From Rhizobium sp. R634 (GTDB taxonomy: Bacteria > Pseudomonadota > Alphaproteobacteria > Rhizobiales > Rhizobiaceae): DNA of 64,000 bases. Positions 36,100 through 45,343 of this stretch are shown piece after piece. The notes beneath the pieces were generated by a model. The model was not told the origin of the DNA. It searched no databases and was given only the letters and a program-made list of their open reading frames with translations. A program made the position numbers and the translations under genes. Numbering within the stretch: position 1 is the first letter of the stretch; each line of letters starts with the position of its first letter. The stretch covers positions 310,001 through 374,000 of the forward strand of contig NZ_LOKW01000001.1 in the NCBI RefSeq assembly GCF_002211305.1, written 5' to 3'.

Positions 36100-37460
36100 G
36101 TGGCACCTCCCGCGTCGTGATCGAGGCGTTTGACGGCGATAATACCGATCGCCTGCAGACGGCGATCGACACTCTTTCGGCTTCCGGCGGCGGACGCCTG
36201 GAACTCCTGGCGGGCATCCACCTTTGCCAGGGGCTCCGGCTGCGCTCCGGCGTCGATCTGCACCTGGCCGCCGGCGCGATCCTGCGTCCCATCCCCGACT
36301 ATGCGGCCTATGCGCATACGACGGTTTCGGTGATCGCCGAAAAATCCGATCGCGGCATGATCGTCGCCAAGGGCGCGCGGCGGATCGGGCTGACGGGGGA
36401 GGGGCGCATCGAAGCCGGCTGCGAGAGCTTCATCATCGGGGACGACGAGAGCGTCGGCACCTTCATCCCGGCCGAATTCCGTCCGCGCGTGGTCGTCTTC
36501 GAAGGCTGCGACGAGGTCGAGATCAGTGCCATCACCATCAGCCGCTCGCCGATGTGGACGCTGCACTTCGTCGACTGCACCGATCTTGCGGTCCGCAACG
36601 TCACGATCGAAAACGACCGCCGCCTTCCCAATACCGATGGCATCGTGCTCGACGCCTGCCGCGGCGCCGTCATCGAGGATTGCAGCATATCGACGGCCGA
36701 CGACGGCATATGCCTGAAGACGAGCATCGGTCCCGACGGTGTGGCCATCGGGCGATGCGAAAACATTCTCGTGCGCCGCTGCGCTGTTCAGAGCCTCAGC
36801 TGCGCGCTGAAGATCGGCACGGAAACGCATGGCGATGTCAGCAACGTCGTGTTCGAGGATTGCAGCGTTTCCTCTTCCAACAGGGCGCTCGGTATATTCT
36901 CCCGCGATGGCGGCCGGATATCGAATGTGAGGTTCTCCAGGATTGCCGTAGAGTGCCGCGAGACGCCGGATGGTTTCTGGGGCTCGGGCGAGGCGTTGAC
37001 CGTCAATGTCGTCGACCGTATCGCCGAACGGCCTGCGGGCGCCGTTGAAAATCTTATCGTCGAGGACGTGACCGGCCGCATGGAGGGAGCGATCACTGTC
37101 ATCGCGGCCGCGCCGGCGGGTATCCGCAACGTGTCGCTCGCCCGGATCACCATCGATCAGCAGCCCGGGCAGCTTGGCACCGGGCGGAGCTATGACTTGC
37201 GCCCGACCAATGCCGATCTCGCGCCGAAGGCCGATGGCGGCGGCCGCGCCAATGCCTGGACCCGCGGCGCGGACGGCCGGGTGATCGGCCTGCAGGACTA
37301 TCCCGGCGGAATGCCGGCCGCCTATGTGGCCGGCATCGCCGGGATCACGATGAACGAGGTGCGGATTACGAGACCGGCACCGTTGCCGCAAGGCTGGAAC
37401 GAAAACGACGTCGTCATGGAAACGGCGGCACCTGATGGGAGTGGGGCATGGCAGAACTGA
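36096..37460 (+). CDS. GH28-family polygalacturonase-like glycoside hydrolase
   Basis: A 454-residue right-handed beta-helix protein. GH28 motifs are NTDG (179-182) and ADDG (201-204), plus LKIGTETHGDVSNV in the position of the G-H-G region; the usual RIK triplet is not obvious. The repeating FEGCDEVEISAITI / FVDCTDLAVRNVTI pattern shows the beta-helix coils. Members hydrolyse galacturonan or rhamnogalacturonan. There is no signal peptide, so it should work on imported oligosaccharides. Start overlaps the GH105-like stop by 4 bases, and its end overlaps the ATPase start by 13 bases. Confidence 0.9.
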   Translation: MSGTSRVVIEAFDGDNTDRLQTAIDTLSASGGGRLELLAGIHLCQGLRLRSGVDLHLAAGAILRPIPDYAAYAHTTVSVIAEKSDRGMIVAKGARRIGLTGEGRIEAGCESFIIGDDESVGTFIPAEFRPRVVVFEGCDEVEISAITISRSPMWTLHFVDCTDLAVRNVTIENDRRLPNTDGIVLDACRGAVIEDCSISTADDGICLKTSIGPDGVAIGRCENILVRRCAVQSLSCALKIGTETHGDVSNVVFEDCSVSSSNRALGIFSRDGGRISNVRFSRIAVECRETPDGFWGSGEALTVNVVDRIAERPAGAVENLIVEDVTGRMEGAITVIAAAPAGIRNVSLARITIDQQPGQLGTGRSYDLRPTNADLAPKADGGGRANAWTRGADGRVIGLQDYPGGMPAAYVAGIAGITMNEVRITRPAPLPQGWNENDVVMETAAPDGSGAWQN

Positions 37461-38554
37461 AACTTTCCACCGTCAACAAGGCGTATGGCACGGTCAAAGT
37501 CCTGCATGACGTCGAACTCGACATCAAGGACGGTGAATTCGTCGTCTTCGTCGGTCCATCCGGATGCGGCAAGTCGACCCTCTTGCGCGTCATCGCCGGC
37601 CTCGAAGAGGTCACGGCGGGCACGATTGCGATCGGCGGGCGCGACGTCAGCGCGCTCTCGCCGGCCGAGCGCAAGATCGCCATGGTCTTCCAGTCCTATG
37701 CGCTCTATCCGCATATGAGCGTGCGCAAGAACCTCGCCTTCGGCCTTGAGAACCTGAAGTTCAAGCGCGCCGAGATCGAGGCGCGGATCGCCGAGGCTGC
37801 CAGGATGCTGGCAATCGAACCCTATCTCGACCGGCGTCCGAAGCAGCTTTCCGGCGGCCAGCGCCAGCGCGTGGCGATCGGCCGGGCGATCGTGCGCGAG
37901 CCCGACATCTTCCTCTTCGACGAGCCGCTGTCCAACCTCGATGCGGCGCTGCGCGTCCAGACCCGCGCCGAGATCACCAAGCTCCATCGCGAGATCAAGA
38001 CGACGATGATCTACGTCACCCACGACCAGGTCGAGGCGATGACCATGGCCGACAAGATCGTCGTGCTGCGCGCCGGCCGCGTCGAGCAGGTCGGGGCGCC
38101 GCTGAAACTGTTCGACCACCCACGCAACCTCTTCGTCGCCGGCTTCCTCGGCTCACCGCGGATGAACATCATCAAGGGCAAGGTCGCCGCCATCACCGAA
38201 AGCGGCATCGCCATCGATGTCGCCAACGGCGGCCGGATCGTCAGCGATGTCGAGCCCAACGGCATTTCGGTGGGGCAGGAGGTTCTCGCCGGCATAAGGC
38301 CCGCGCATTTCTCCCGCTCCAGCGAAAACGGCCTGCCGTTCATCGTCCAGTATCACGAAGGCCTCGGCACCGAGACCTATGTCTACGGCAATCTTGCCGG
38401 GCAGGACGAACAGATCATCATCCATGAAGCCGGCCATTTCGCGCCCGTTCAGGGCGATCGGATCATGATCGATGCCGATCCGGCGCGCGTTCATCTGTTC
38501 GATCCCGAAAGCGGCCTGGCTTTCGCCCGCCGCTCCGGGCAGGGGAGGCGCTGA
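37448..38554 (+). CDS. Sugar ABC transporter ATP-binding protein (MsmK/UgpC type)
   Basis: A 368-residue ATPase of the MalK/UgpC/MsmK group. Walker A is at 36-43 (GPSGCGKST), signature LSGGQRQRV, Walker B IFLFDEPLSNLD, switch His YVTHDQVEA. The C-terminal ~130 residues form the OB-like regulatory domain (FLGSPRMNIIKGKV; AGIRPAHFS) typical of this group. The start overlaps the GH28-like gene by 13 bases. It energises the permeases encoded directly downstream. Because MsmK-type ATPases can serve several permease pairs, it may also power the fucoside transporter at 15451-18538, which lacks one. Confidence 0.95.
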   Translation: MAELKLSTVNKAYGTVKVLHDVELDIKDGEFVVFVGPSGCGKSTLLRVIAGLEEVTAGTIAIGGRDVSALSPAERKIAMVFQSYALYPHMSVRKNLAFGLENLKFKRAEIEARIAEAARMLAIEPYLDRRPKQLSGGQRQRVAIGRAIVREPDIFLFDEPLSNLDAALRVQTRAEITKLHREIKTTMIYVTHDQVEAMTMADKIVVLRAGRVEQVGAPLKLFDHPRNLFVAGFLGSPRMNIIKGKVAAITESGIAIDVANGGRIVSDVEPNGISVGQEVLAGIRPAHFSRSSENGLPFIVQYHEGLGTETYVYGNLAGQDEQIIIHEAGHFAPVQGDRIMIDADPARVHLFDPESGLAFARRSGQGRR

Positions 38555-38556
38555 CC

Positions 38557-39543
38557 ATGGCTGCTGCTGCATTGCTCTCCCAGGCGGGCGACACGGCGAT
38601 GAAGGTGGTCGAGGCTCCAATGAATGCGTTCGAGCGTCTCTTCGGCCGCAAGCGCATGCCCTGGCTGTTCCTGGCGCCGAACCTCGTTCTCTTCGCCATC
38701 TTTACTTTCCTTCCGATCGCGATCGCGGTCGGTTACGCCTTCACCGGCGGCACCAATCTCTTCGTCTCGGAGCGGCCCTTCGTCGGCTTCGACAACTTCC
38801 GCGCCCTGCTTTCCTGCGGCAATTATCTGCAGCCGGGAACCTGCCAGGAATCACTGTTCTGGACGGCGGTGTGGAACACGCTCTGGTTCGTCGCATTGAA
38901 CGTCACCGCCACCTTGCTGGTGGCGCTGATCACGGCGCTGATCCTCAACCGGGCGATCTTTGCGCGCGGCTTCTTCCGGGCGATGTTCTTCTATCCCGTT
39001 CTGCTGTCGCCCGTCGTCATCGGCCTGATCTGGAAATGGTTCCTCGATCGCAACGGACTGCTGAACGCCTTCTTCCAGATGATCGGCGTTCCCCCTGAGA
39101 TCTTCCTGCTCGACGTCGGCTGGTCGCGCTTCTTCGTGGTCGTGGTCTCGGTCTGGTTCCACATGGGTTTCTACACCCTCATCCTGCTTGCCGGCCTCCA
39201 GGCGATCCCGAAGGAACTCTATGAGGCCGCCTCCATCGACGCCGCTTCGCCGCGCCGCACGCTGTTCAGGATCACGCTGCCGCTGCTTGCGCCGAACCTG
39301 CTCGTCGTATTCATTCTGCTGATGATCAAGTCCGTGCAGATCTTTGACGAGGCTTGGGTTTTGACGAATGGCGGCGGTCCGGGCACGGCCAACAGCTTCA
39401 TCGTCCAATATATCTATCAGATGGCCTTCAGCAGCGATCTTCGCCTCTTCGGCCTTGCCTCGGCCGCCTCGGTGCTGATGGGGCTGGTGCTTCTGGTTCT
39501 CACCCTCATCCAGCTGCGCCTCGGCAAGCGAATGGAGTCCTGA
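38557..39543 (+). CDS. Sugar ABC transporter permease (MalF/UgpA type)
   Basis: A 328-residue permease; ATG 38557 follows GGGAGG with suitable spacing and lies 2 bases after the ATPase stop. Internal ATGs at 38599 and 38620 are possible alternatives. It has six membrane segments (first PWLFLAPNLVLFAIFTFLP) and the EAA loop ELYEAASIDAASPRRTLFRITLPLL. An insertion with two Cys (LLSCGNYLQPGTCQ) in the first periplasmic loop is a little unusual and could form a disulfide. It pairs with the permease at 39545-40603. Confidence 0.95.
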   Translation: MAAAALLSQAGDTAMKVVEAPMNAFERLFGRKRMPWLFLAPNLVLFAIFTFLPIAIAVGYAFTGGTNLFVSERPFVGFDNFRALLSCGNYLQPGTCQESLFWTAVWNTLWFVALNVTATLLVALITALILNRAIFARGFFRAMFFYPVLLSPVVIGLIWKWFLDRNGLLNAFFQMIGVPPEIFLLDVGWSRFFVVVVSVWFHMGFYTLILLAGLQAIPKELYEAASIDAASPRRTLFRITLPLLAPNLLVVFILLMIKSVQIFDEAWVLTNGGGPGTANSFIVQYIYQMAFSSDLRLFGLASAASVLMGLVLLVLTLIQLRLGKRMES

Positions 39544-39544
39544 G

Positions 39545-40603
39545 ATGAACAGCTCTATAAACCCGATCCGCTTCATGACGCGCACGCGCCGAGCCGGACG
39601 CATCGACATCACCGACATTCTGTCATGGGTCTGGCTGATCGGCGGCACGCTCGCCGTGCTCGTTCCCGTGCTCTGGGCCGGCCTCTCCTCGCTGAAGCCG
39701 GCGGCCGAAATCACCCGCTTTCCGCCGACGCTGCTGCCGCGCGCCGCAGTGGAGCAGACCGTGCCCGGCTTCGACAAGCCGCTCAGCCTGTGGCAGGTCA
39801 CGATCGATGGCCAACAGCGTGAGATGGCCATGGTTCGGCGCATCGGCCTCAAGGCGCAGATGGTCGATCCCGCCAATCCGGGACAGCCGGTCAGCGTCGA
39901 CGTGAAGGGGATCACCCCGGTGCAGCACATGACCGTTGCCACCGAAAACTACACCGATCCGCTGACGCGCTTCAACTTCCTGACCTTCCTCAAGAATTCG
40001 GTGTTCGTCACCGTCGTTGCGACGCTTTTGACGTTGATCGTCAACGCCATGGCGGCCTTTGCCCTGTCGAAGTACAAATTTCGCGGCGACACGACGGTTT
40101 TCGTCATCATCATCTCGACGCTGATGATCCCGCTCGCCGTCGTCATGGTGCCGGCCTATCTCGTCATCGTCGGCGTCGGGCTTGCCGACAATCTCTGGGG
40201 CGTCATCCTGCCGACCATCGCTTCGCCCACAGCCGTCTTCCTGCTGCGGCAATATATGCTGACCATTCCCGACGAGCTGATCGAGGCGGCGCGCGTCGAC
40301 GCCGCGAGCGAATTCTGCATCTTCTGGCGCATCATCCTGCCGCTGACGGCGCCGGCTCTCGCGGTTCTCGCGATCTTCTCCGTGCTCTGGCGCTGGAACG
40401 ACTTCCTCTGGCCACTGATCGTCCTCAACAGCCGCGAGAATTTCACGCTGCAGGTGGGCCTCAACGCATTCCAGGGCGAGTTCTCGGTGCAGTGGCACTA
40501 TATCCTGGCGATGACCTTCCTCAGCCTGCTGCCTGTCACCGTCGTCTTCCTGTTCCTGCAGAAATACATCACGACGGGCATTGCCGGAACGGGGATGAAA
40601 TAA
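39545..40603 (+). CDS. Carbohydrate ABC transporter permease (MalG type) with long periplasmic insert
   Basis: A 352-residue MalG-type permease, about 70 residues longer than usual for the class. The extra length is a periplasmic insert after the first membrane helix (roughly residues 55-135, including FPPTLLPRAAVEQTVPGFDK and VDVKGITPVQHMTVATENYT). The C-terminal part is normal, with the EAA loop (LIEAARVDAASEFCIFWRIILPLT). It is the last gene of the operon and starts one base after the previous stop. The insert may contact the binding protein or a bulky substrate. Confidence 0.94.
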   Translation: MNSSINPIRFMTRTRRAGRIDITDILSWVWLIGGTLAVLVPVLWAGLSSLKPAAEITRFPPTLLPRAAVEQTVPGFDKPLSLWQVTIDGQQREMAMVRRIGLKAQMVDPANPGQPVSVDVKGITPVQHMTVATENYTDPLTRFNFLTFLKNSVFVTVVATLLTLIVNAMAAFALSKYKFRGDTTVFVIIISTLMIPLAVVMVPAYLVIVGVGLADNLWGVILPTIASPTAVFLLRQYMLTIPDELIEAARVDAASEFCIFWRIILPLTAPALAVLAIFSVLWRWNDFLWPLIVLNSRENFTLQVGLNAFQGEFSVQWHYILAMTFLSLLPVTVVFLFLQKYITTGIAGTGMK

Positions 40604-41172
40604 ACCAACCTGGCGCATGATCCCGGGAGATCGGGGTCGAGACGTGGAAAGCCCTCCCGGCGTTGCAAACAGCGTCCACGTTTACTGCGCCGGCAGAGCG
40701 CGCCGCATCGGAGCTGATCCGTGCGGCGCGCTTCGGCTGCATGGCTTGTGGGATCGGTGCCTGTTTTCTGGGCGGAATCGTCGGCTCTTTCTGTACAATT
40801 TCGACATGACTATCCGAAATGCGCAGAATTGCGCGCGACCGTGGCAGCGTGATTGTATCGTTTACACCATCTTAATTTCCGCGTGCAATTTCTTGCGTGA
40901 GGCGGAAACAATAATAATCCGGCCATGATGGGTCGAAACAATTCCGTCATTTTCCCGAAGTCGTAAGTATAGATTCTCGGATTGCTGGGACGGCGAGTGT
41001 TTTTCATGGCAGCGCCCGAGATTTGACGTTCTGATATTTCAAGAATTTGCCGGTGTATTAATTGGCGCGCCAATTCGCATTTCCGAATGGCTGTCCGAAG
41101 CGTCAGAACGAGAAGAAGATACGATTCCGAATTTCATTTCAAATTCGAAAGCACATTAGGCTGGAACAATAC
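40604..41172. other. 569-bp intergenic region, no gene seen
   Basis: Open frames here are short, lack ribosome-binding sites and give unlikely proteins. The stretch is more AT-rich from about 40790 onward. It should contain the end of the permease operon transcript and the promoter of the chemoreceptor gene. The one clear structure is the palindrome at 41060-41075. Confidence 0.6.
41060..41075. promoter_or_regulatory. Perfect 16-base palindrome upstream of a chemoreceptor gene
   Basis: AATTGGCGCGCCAATT is fully self-complementary and lies 97 bases before the chemoreceptor start. It may be a regulator binding site. No second copy was noticed in the window. Confidence 0.45.
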
Positions 41173-43095
41173 ATGATCTCTCTGAAATCTCTCAAAATAG
41201 GCCCGAAACTGCTGGGATTGACGGTTTTCACCGTCGTCGTCGGGGTCAGCGTCAGCGTCTATGTCTCCACGAAGCTGCGCTCGATCGACGACACCTACAG
41301 CGCGCTGCTGGAAATGGATGCGAGCGGGACGAACAAGCTTGCCGAAATCACCGGCAATTCCGACTCGATCGGCCGCGTTCTCTTTCGCCTCATCGCCGAG
41401 CCGGACGTGGACAGCGTGAAGAAATCGGAAACCGAGCTGGCGCAGGTGTTTGATGAAACTGAGGGCTTCATCGATGATGCGGCAAGCCGCTACCCCGGTG
41501 AAAAGACACGATTCGATCAGCTCAAATCGGATCTGCGCGCCTTGCAGGCGACGACGCCGCCCATCGTGAAGGCATCCATGGCGAGTGACAATGTCACGGC
41601 TCTGCATCTGGCAAGCGACGGCTTTAAGACCGCCAGAATGAAGTTCGACGGCGATGCAACCGAGCTTTACAGCTGGGCAAAAGCGGAGCTGCAGCGAAAG
41701 AACGATGCTGCGAGCGTCGTCACCAACGCGACGATCTCCACGAGCTATATCGTGCTCGTGATCGCCGCGCTCGGCTCCCTGGCGATCGCGGCCGCTGTCA
41801 GCCTCGGGCAAATCGTCCGGCCGATCCGCCGCCTGACCGAAACCATGGGCGCCATCGCCGGCGGCAACCTCGCCCTCGATATTCCCGGAGCCCACCGCCA
41901 CGATGAAATCGGCGAAATGTCGGCCGCCGTCGAAGTCTTCCGTGCCAATGCGCTCGCCAACAAGCGGCTGGAGGAAGAGGCCGCCGCCAACCGCAACATG
42001 ACCGAAGAAGAGCGCCGCCAGAAAGCGGAGGCCGAGAGGCTGCGCGCCGAGCACATGGCGCAGGCGACGTCAGGCCTTGCCGATGGCCTGAAGCATCTTG
42101 CCGGCGGCGATCTCGGCTATCAGCTGACCCAGTCTTTCGCGCCGGATTTCGAGAGCCTGAGGGGCGACTTCAACGCTGCCGTCAACCAGCTTCAGCAGAC
42201 GCTGAGAGCCGTCGCGCAATCGACCGGTCAGATCGACAGCGGCACGCGTGAGATCAGCATGAGCGCCCAGGATCTCGCCAAGCGGACCGAGCAGCAGGCT
42301 GCCTCTCTCGAGGAGACCGCCGCCGCGCTCGACCAGATCACCGCCAATGTCTCGAACTCCTCGAAGCGCGCCGATGAGGCCCGCGCCGTGGCCGTCCAGG
42401 CCAATGCCAGCGCGGTTCAATCCGGCAAGGTGGTCGCCGATGCGGTCCATGCCATGCAGAAGATCGAGCAGTCCTCGAACCAGGTGTCCAACATCATCGG
42501 CGTGATCGACGAGATCGCCTTCCAGACCAACCTCCTGGCGCTCAATGCCGGCGTGGAAGCCGCACGCGCCGGCGATGCCGGCAAGGGCTTTGCCGTCGTC
42601 GCGCAGGAAGTGCGCGAACTCGCCCAGCGCTCGGCGCAGGCCGCCAAGGCGATCAAGGACCTCATCCGCAACTCCTCCGTCGAGGTGGAGAGCGGCGTCC
42701 GGCTCGTCAGCGAAACCGGCGAGGCGCTGAAGACGATCGAGAACTACATCGTCACGGTCAACCAGCACATGGATGCGATCGCCACATCCGCCAAGGAGCA
42801 GTCCCTCGGCCTCTCGGAGGTCAACACCGCCGTCAACCAGATGGACCAGGTGACCCAGCAGAACGCGGCGATGGTCGAGGAAAGCAACGCCGCAAGCGCC
42901 ACGCTCGCCGGCGAGGCCGGCCGCCTTCGCGACCTGATCGGCCGCTTCCAGCTCGGAGACAACAACGCCTCCCAGGCCGCCGCCCTGCGCAAGACCGCGA
43001 CGGCCATGGCATCGCCCCCGCGCAGCACCGGTGCCAGCCGCCCCGCCGCCCGCGGCAATCTGGCTGTGAAGCAGGACGAGTGGTCCGAGTTCTGA
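41173..43095 (+). CDS. Methyl-accepting chemotaxis protein
   Basis: A roughly 640-residue chemoreceptor starting at ATG 41173; the frame is open upstream to 41062 but that part lacks protein character. It has an N-terminal membrane helix (KLLGLTVFTVVVGVSVSVYV), a ~165-residue periplasmic four-helix-type sensor, a second helix near 195-215 (TSYIVLVIAALGSLAIAAAV), a HAMP domain, and the signalling hairpin with tip [21 protein letters not shown]. No C-terminal CheR tether. It follows the pectin-oligosaccharide operon but has its own promoter region. A rho-independent terminator at 43141-43176 ends it. Ligand unknown. Confidence 0.95.
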   Translation: MISLKSLKIGPKLLGLTVFTVVVGVSVSVYVSTKLRSIDDTYSALLEMDASGTNKLAEITGNSDSIGRVLFRLIAEPDVDSVKKSETELAQVFDETEGFIDDAASRYPGEKTRFDQLKSDLRALQATTPPIVKASMASDNVTALHLASDGFKTARMKFDGDATELYSWAKAELQRKNDAASVVTNATISTSYIVLVIAALGSLAIAAAVSLGQIVRPIRRLTETMGAIAGGNLALDIPGAHRHDEIGEMSAAVEVFRANALANKRLEEEAAANRNMTEEERRQKAEAERLRAEHMAQATSGLADGLKHLAGGDLGYQLTQSFAPDFESLRGDFNAAVNQLQQTLRAVAQSTGQIDSGTREISMSAQDLAKRTEQQAASLEETAAALDQITANVSNSSKRADEARAVAVQANASAVQSGKVVADAVHAMQKIEQSSNQVSNIIGVIDEIAFQTNLLALNAGVEAARAGDAGKGFAVVAQEVRELAQRSAQAAKAIKDLIRNSSVEVESGVRLVSETGEALKTIENYIVTVNQHMDAIATSAKEQSLGLSEVNTAVNQMDQVTQQNAAMVEESNAASATLAGEAGRLRDLIGRFQLGDNNASQAAALRKTATAMASPPRSTGASRPAARGNLAVKQDEWSEF

Positions 43096-43140
43096 TCTCG
43101 GTATGCAGAGCGGAGGGCTTGGCCTTCCTGCTTTGAGAAG

Positions 43141-43176
43141 AAGCGGTTCAGGCTTGATCGCCGGAACCGCTTTTTT
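43141..43176 (+). terminator. Rho-independent terminator after the chemoreceptor gene
   Basis: AAGCGGTTC (43141-43149) pairs with GAACCGCTT (43164-43172) and is followed by a run of T residues to 43176. It lies 45 bases past the stop, between convergent genes. Confidence 0.9.
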
Positions 43177-43198
43177 GTTTCATGCAAGGACCGGATGT

Positions 43199-44236
43199 TT
43201 AACGCGGCGGCGCGATGCTGCCCCGCAGCACGAGGTGGCAGCCGAGTTCCAGGCGGTGGGCCGGGCGCTGCGGGTCGTTGGCGATCAGGCGTTGTTCGAT
43301 GAGGGCGAGTGCGGCGGCGCCGAGTTTGTCGGTTGGGACGCTGACCGTCGAAAGCGGCGGGCGGCTGAATTCGCCGGGGACGATGTCGTCGAAGCCGAGG
43401 ACGGAGATTGCATCAGGCACGCGGATGTCGCGGTCGGCCAGCGCCTTGAGGCAGCCGAGGGCGAGGTTGTCGGCGGCGCAGAAGACGGCGGTGGCACCTT
43501 TCAGCGTCGGGTCGCGGTCGAGCAGCGCGTTGATGGCGGCCTCGCCATGTCTCGGCTCATATCCTTCGGCCGCGATGATCATGTCTTTGGGCACGGGAAG
43601 CCGGGCGGCGAGATAGGCGTCGGAGAAACCGTCATATCGCCGCTGGATCGTCGTGCGGCCCTTCCAGGTCAGGTGCAGGATGCGGCGATGGCCGAGCGCC
43701 AGCAGGTGCTCGATGCCGAGGCGTGCGCCGAAGCGGTTTTCGGGCGTCACCGTATCGACCAACATGGCCGGATCCTCGCCATTGACGATGACGACGGGCA
43801 TGTCTGATGAGGCGAGGCTGCGGATGAGTTCCGGCTGATCGTCGTTCAACACCACGATGCCGTCGGCGCGCTCGGAGATCGCGATCTGGCGGACCTCGGC
43901 GCCGTCGATGCGCCGGCCGGTGCTGACGTAAGGCACGATGCGGATGCCGCGGCGCTCGCATTCCCGGCGCAGGCCGTTGAGGATCGTCCAGCTCACCAGG
44001 TTGAGGTCGCTCTCCGGCGCGGCGTCGTCGGGAATGGCGAGAAGCAGCACGCGCAGTGCCGCGATCGTCGCCTTCTTGCGGCGGCGGTCGAGGTAGCCGA
44101 GCCGTCTGGCCGAATCGAGAACCCTTTCGCGCACCTCGATCGTCAACGGCGCGGTTCCGTTCAGCGCGTGCGAAGCCGTGCTCAGCGACACGTCCGCATC
44201 GCGTGCGACATCCTTGAGATTGACTTTGCGTTCCAC
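43199..44236 (-). CDS. LacI-family transcriptional regulator
   Basis: A 345-residue LacI-type regulator: helix-turn-helix VNLKDVARDADVSLSTASHALN (residues 5-26), then the sensor domain with RVLLLAIPDDAAPESDLNLVSW and TAVFCAADNLALGCLKALADR. It is convergent with the chemoreceptor and lies 3' of the pectin-oligosaccharide operon, which has no other nearby regulator. It is therefore the best local candidate for binding the paired palindromes at 32287-32302 and 32428-32443. I found no copy of that palindrome in front of this gene, so the link is only by position. Confidence 0.94.
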   Translation of the reverse strand: MERKVNLKDVARDADVSLSTASHALNGTAPLTIEVRERVLDSARRLGYLDRRRKKATIAALRVLLLAIPDDAAPESDLNLVSWTILNGLRRECERRGIRIVPYVSTGRRIDGAEVRQIAISERADGIVVLNDDQPELIRSLASSDMPVVIVNGEDPAMLVDTVTPENRFGARLGIEHLLALGHRRILHLTWKGRTTIQRRYDGFSDAYLAARLPVPKDMIIAAEGYEPRHGEAAINALLDRDPTLKGATAVFCAADNLALGCLKALADRDIRVPDAISVLGFDDIVPGEFSRPPLSTVSVPTDKLGAAALALIEQRLIANDPQRPAHRLELGCHLVLRGSIAPPR

Positions 44237-44657
44237 TTTAATCCGTCACGAGTTGAGGCCACGCCTTCGAAGGCTGAGCTAACTCGATGTTTTCACATAA
44301 AGAGTCGAAAAAATCCATGTGCGGCCGCGGTATTTTTCCTCATTCCGCCGAAACGGGGCCTACCGAGCGGCAAGCGGCGAAGAACACCATCGAATTTTCG
44401 TGGCAGAGCCCGCATCGGCTCTGCGAAAACGATCGGCAAAATCCCTGAAAAATCGGGTCCTTAAAAACCTCTTCGTCACTGAATCCATATGAATTCAATA
44501 TGTTAAGAGTGACAAAGGGGTTTTTAAGAGAGGTCAACATTTTAAAAAATGGATGGCGCGGCCGACGTTTGCGCATTTTTAAAAATGTTGGGCCTCCTTA
44601 AAAACGTCCTTCCAAACCTCCATGGCGGAAAAATCGGCCGCGCGAAACCTTCTGCAA
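44237..44657. other. 421-bp noncoding region with stacked inverted repeats
   Basis: Between the LacI-type start (44236) and the TetR-type stop (44658) no credible gene is visible. Three inverted repeats follow each other. (1) GCAGAGCC/GGCTCTGC at 44403-44410 and 44417-44424, extended by TTTTC/GAAAA. (2) 21-base arms at 44460-44480 and 44508-44528 with two mismatches. (3) 17-base arms at 44535-44551 and 44574-44590 with one mismatch. The motif TCCTTAAAAAC also recurs as a direct repeat near 44458 and 44596. The part from ~44440 to 44610 is much richer in A and T than its surroundings. It could be a structured RNA, a multi-part terminator or a decayed mobile element. Confidence 0.6.
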
Positions 44658-45290
44658 TCAGTGAGGTTTGGCGAGCAGGCCATTGATCAGCAAGTCGAAA
44701 TAGGCCTTGAGGAAGGCCTCCTTGTTGGGGGGAGGCTCGCGGCGATCGTCGAATATCAGCCGCAGGACCGTCCTCGTCAGGATGGGCGCGACGACGAGGT
44801 CGGAGAATTCCACGGGAATTTTTCGAAACTCTCCCGACTCGACGCCTTCCAGAATGAGAGCGTCGATCTTGGCGATAATCGGCGCGATGAACTCATCATG
44901 ATGGCGATCGATCAGGTCGGGGAAACGCTGTCCCTCGGCAATGACGAGACGAATCAGTTCGCGGGTCGTGCGATCCTCGGCGATCTGTTCATAGAGCAGG
45001 CTCAGAAGGGAAGGCAGCCTGTCGGCGGCCTTGCCGCTCAGCCCACCGGCCACCTCCAGCAGTTCGTGGAACGGCACGGAGAAGTGGTTGATCATGGCTT
45101 CGAAAAGCTTTTCCTTGGTTTCGAAGTAGACATAGACCGTACCCTTGGTGACGCCGACCCTGTCGGCGATGTCTTCGACGCGCGTGCCCGCGAAGCCGCA
45201 TCTGACGAATTCCTCGAAGGCGGCATCCAGGATCTGGATGGGGCGCAGCGCTTTCTGTTCCGCGCGCGTAAGCTTCTTCATTGCTGCCAT
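44658..45290 (-). CDS. TetR-family transcriptional repressor of the RND efflux operon
   Basis: About 210 residues from ATG 45290, which follows an AGGAAGAA site; an upstream in-frame ATG at 45335 would encroach on the operator. The N-terminal helix-turn-helix is typical (RPIQILDAAFEEFVRCGFAGTRVEDIADRVGVTKGTVYVYFETKEKLF). The C-terminal domain is the ligand-binding part. It is divergent from the efflux operon, and an inverted repeat at 45344-45365 overlaps that operon's promoter, as expected for a repressor released by the drug or a metabolite. Confidence 0.94.
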   Translation of the reverse strand: MAAMKKLTRAEQKALRPIQILDAAFEEFVRCGFAGTRVEDIADRVGVTKGTVYVYFETKEKLFEAMINHFSVPFHELLEVAGGLSGKAADRLPSLLSLLYEQIAEDRTTRELIRLVIAEGQRFPDLIDRHHDEFIAPIIAKIDALILEGVESGEFRKIPVEFSDLVVAPILTRTVLRLIFDDRREPPPNKEAFLKAYFDLLINGLLAKPH

Positions 45291-45343
45291 TTCTTCCTCG
45301 CCTCCCTGTCGTGCCGGCCTCGTTCCCCGCGGCACAAAGTTTC

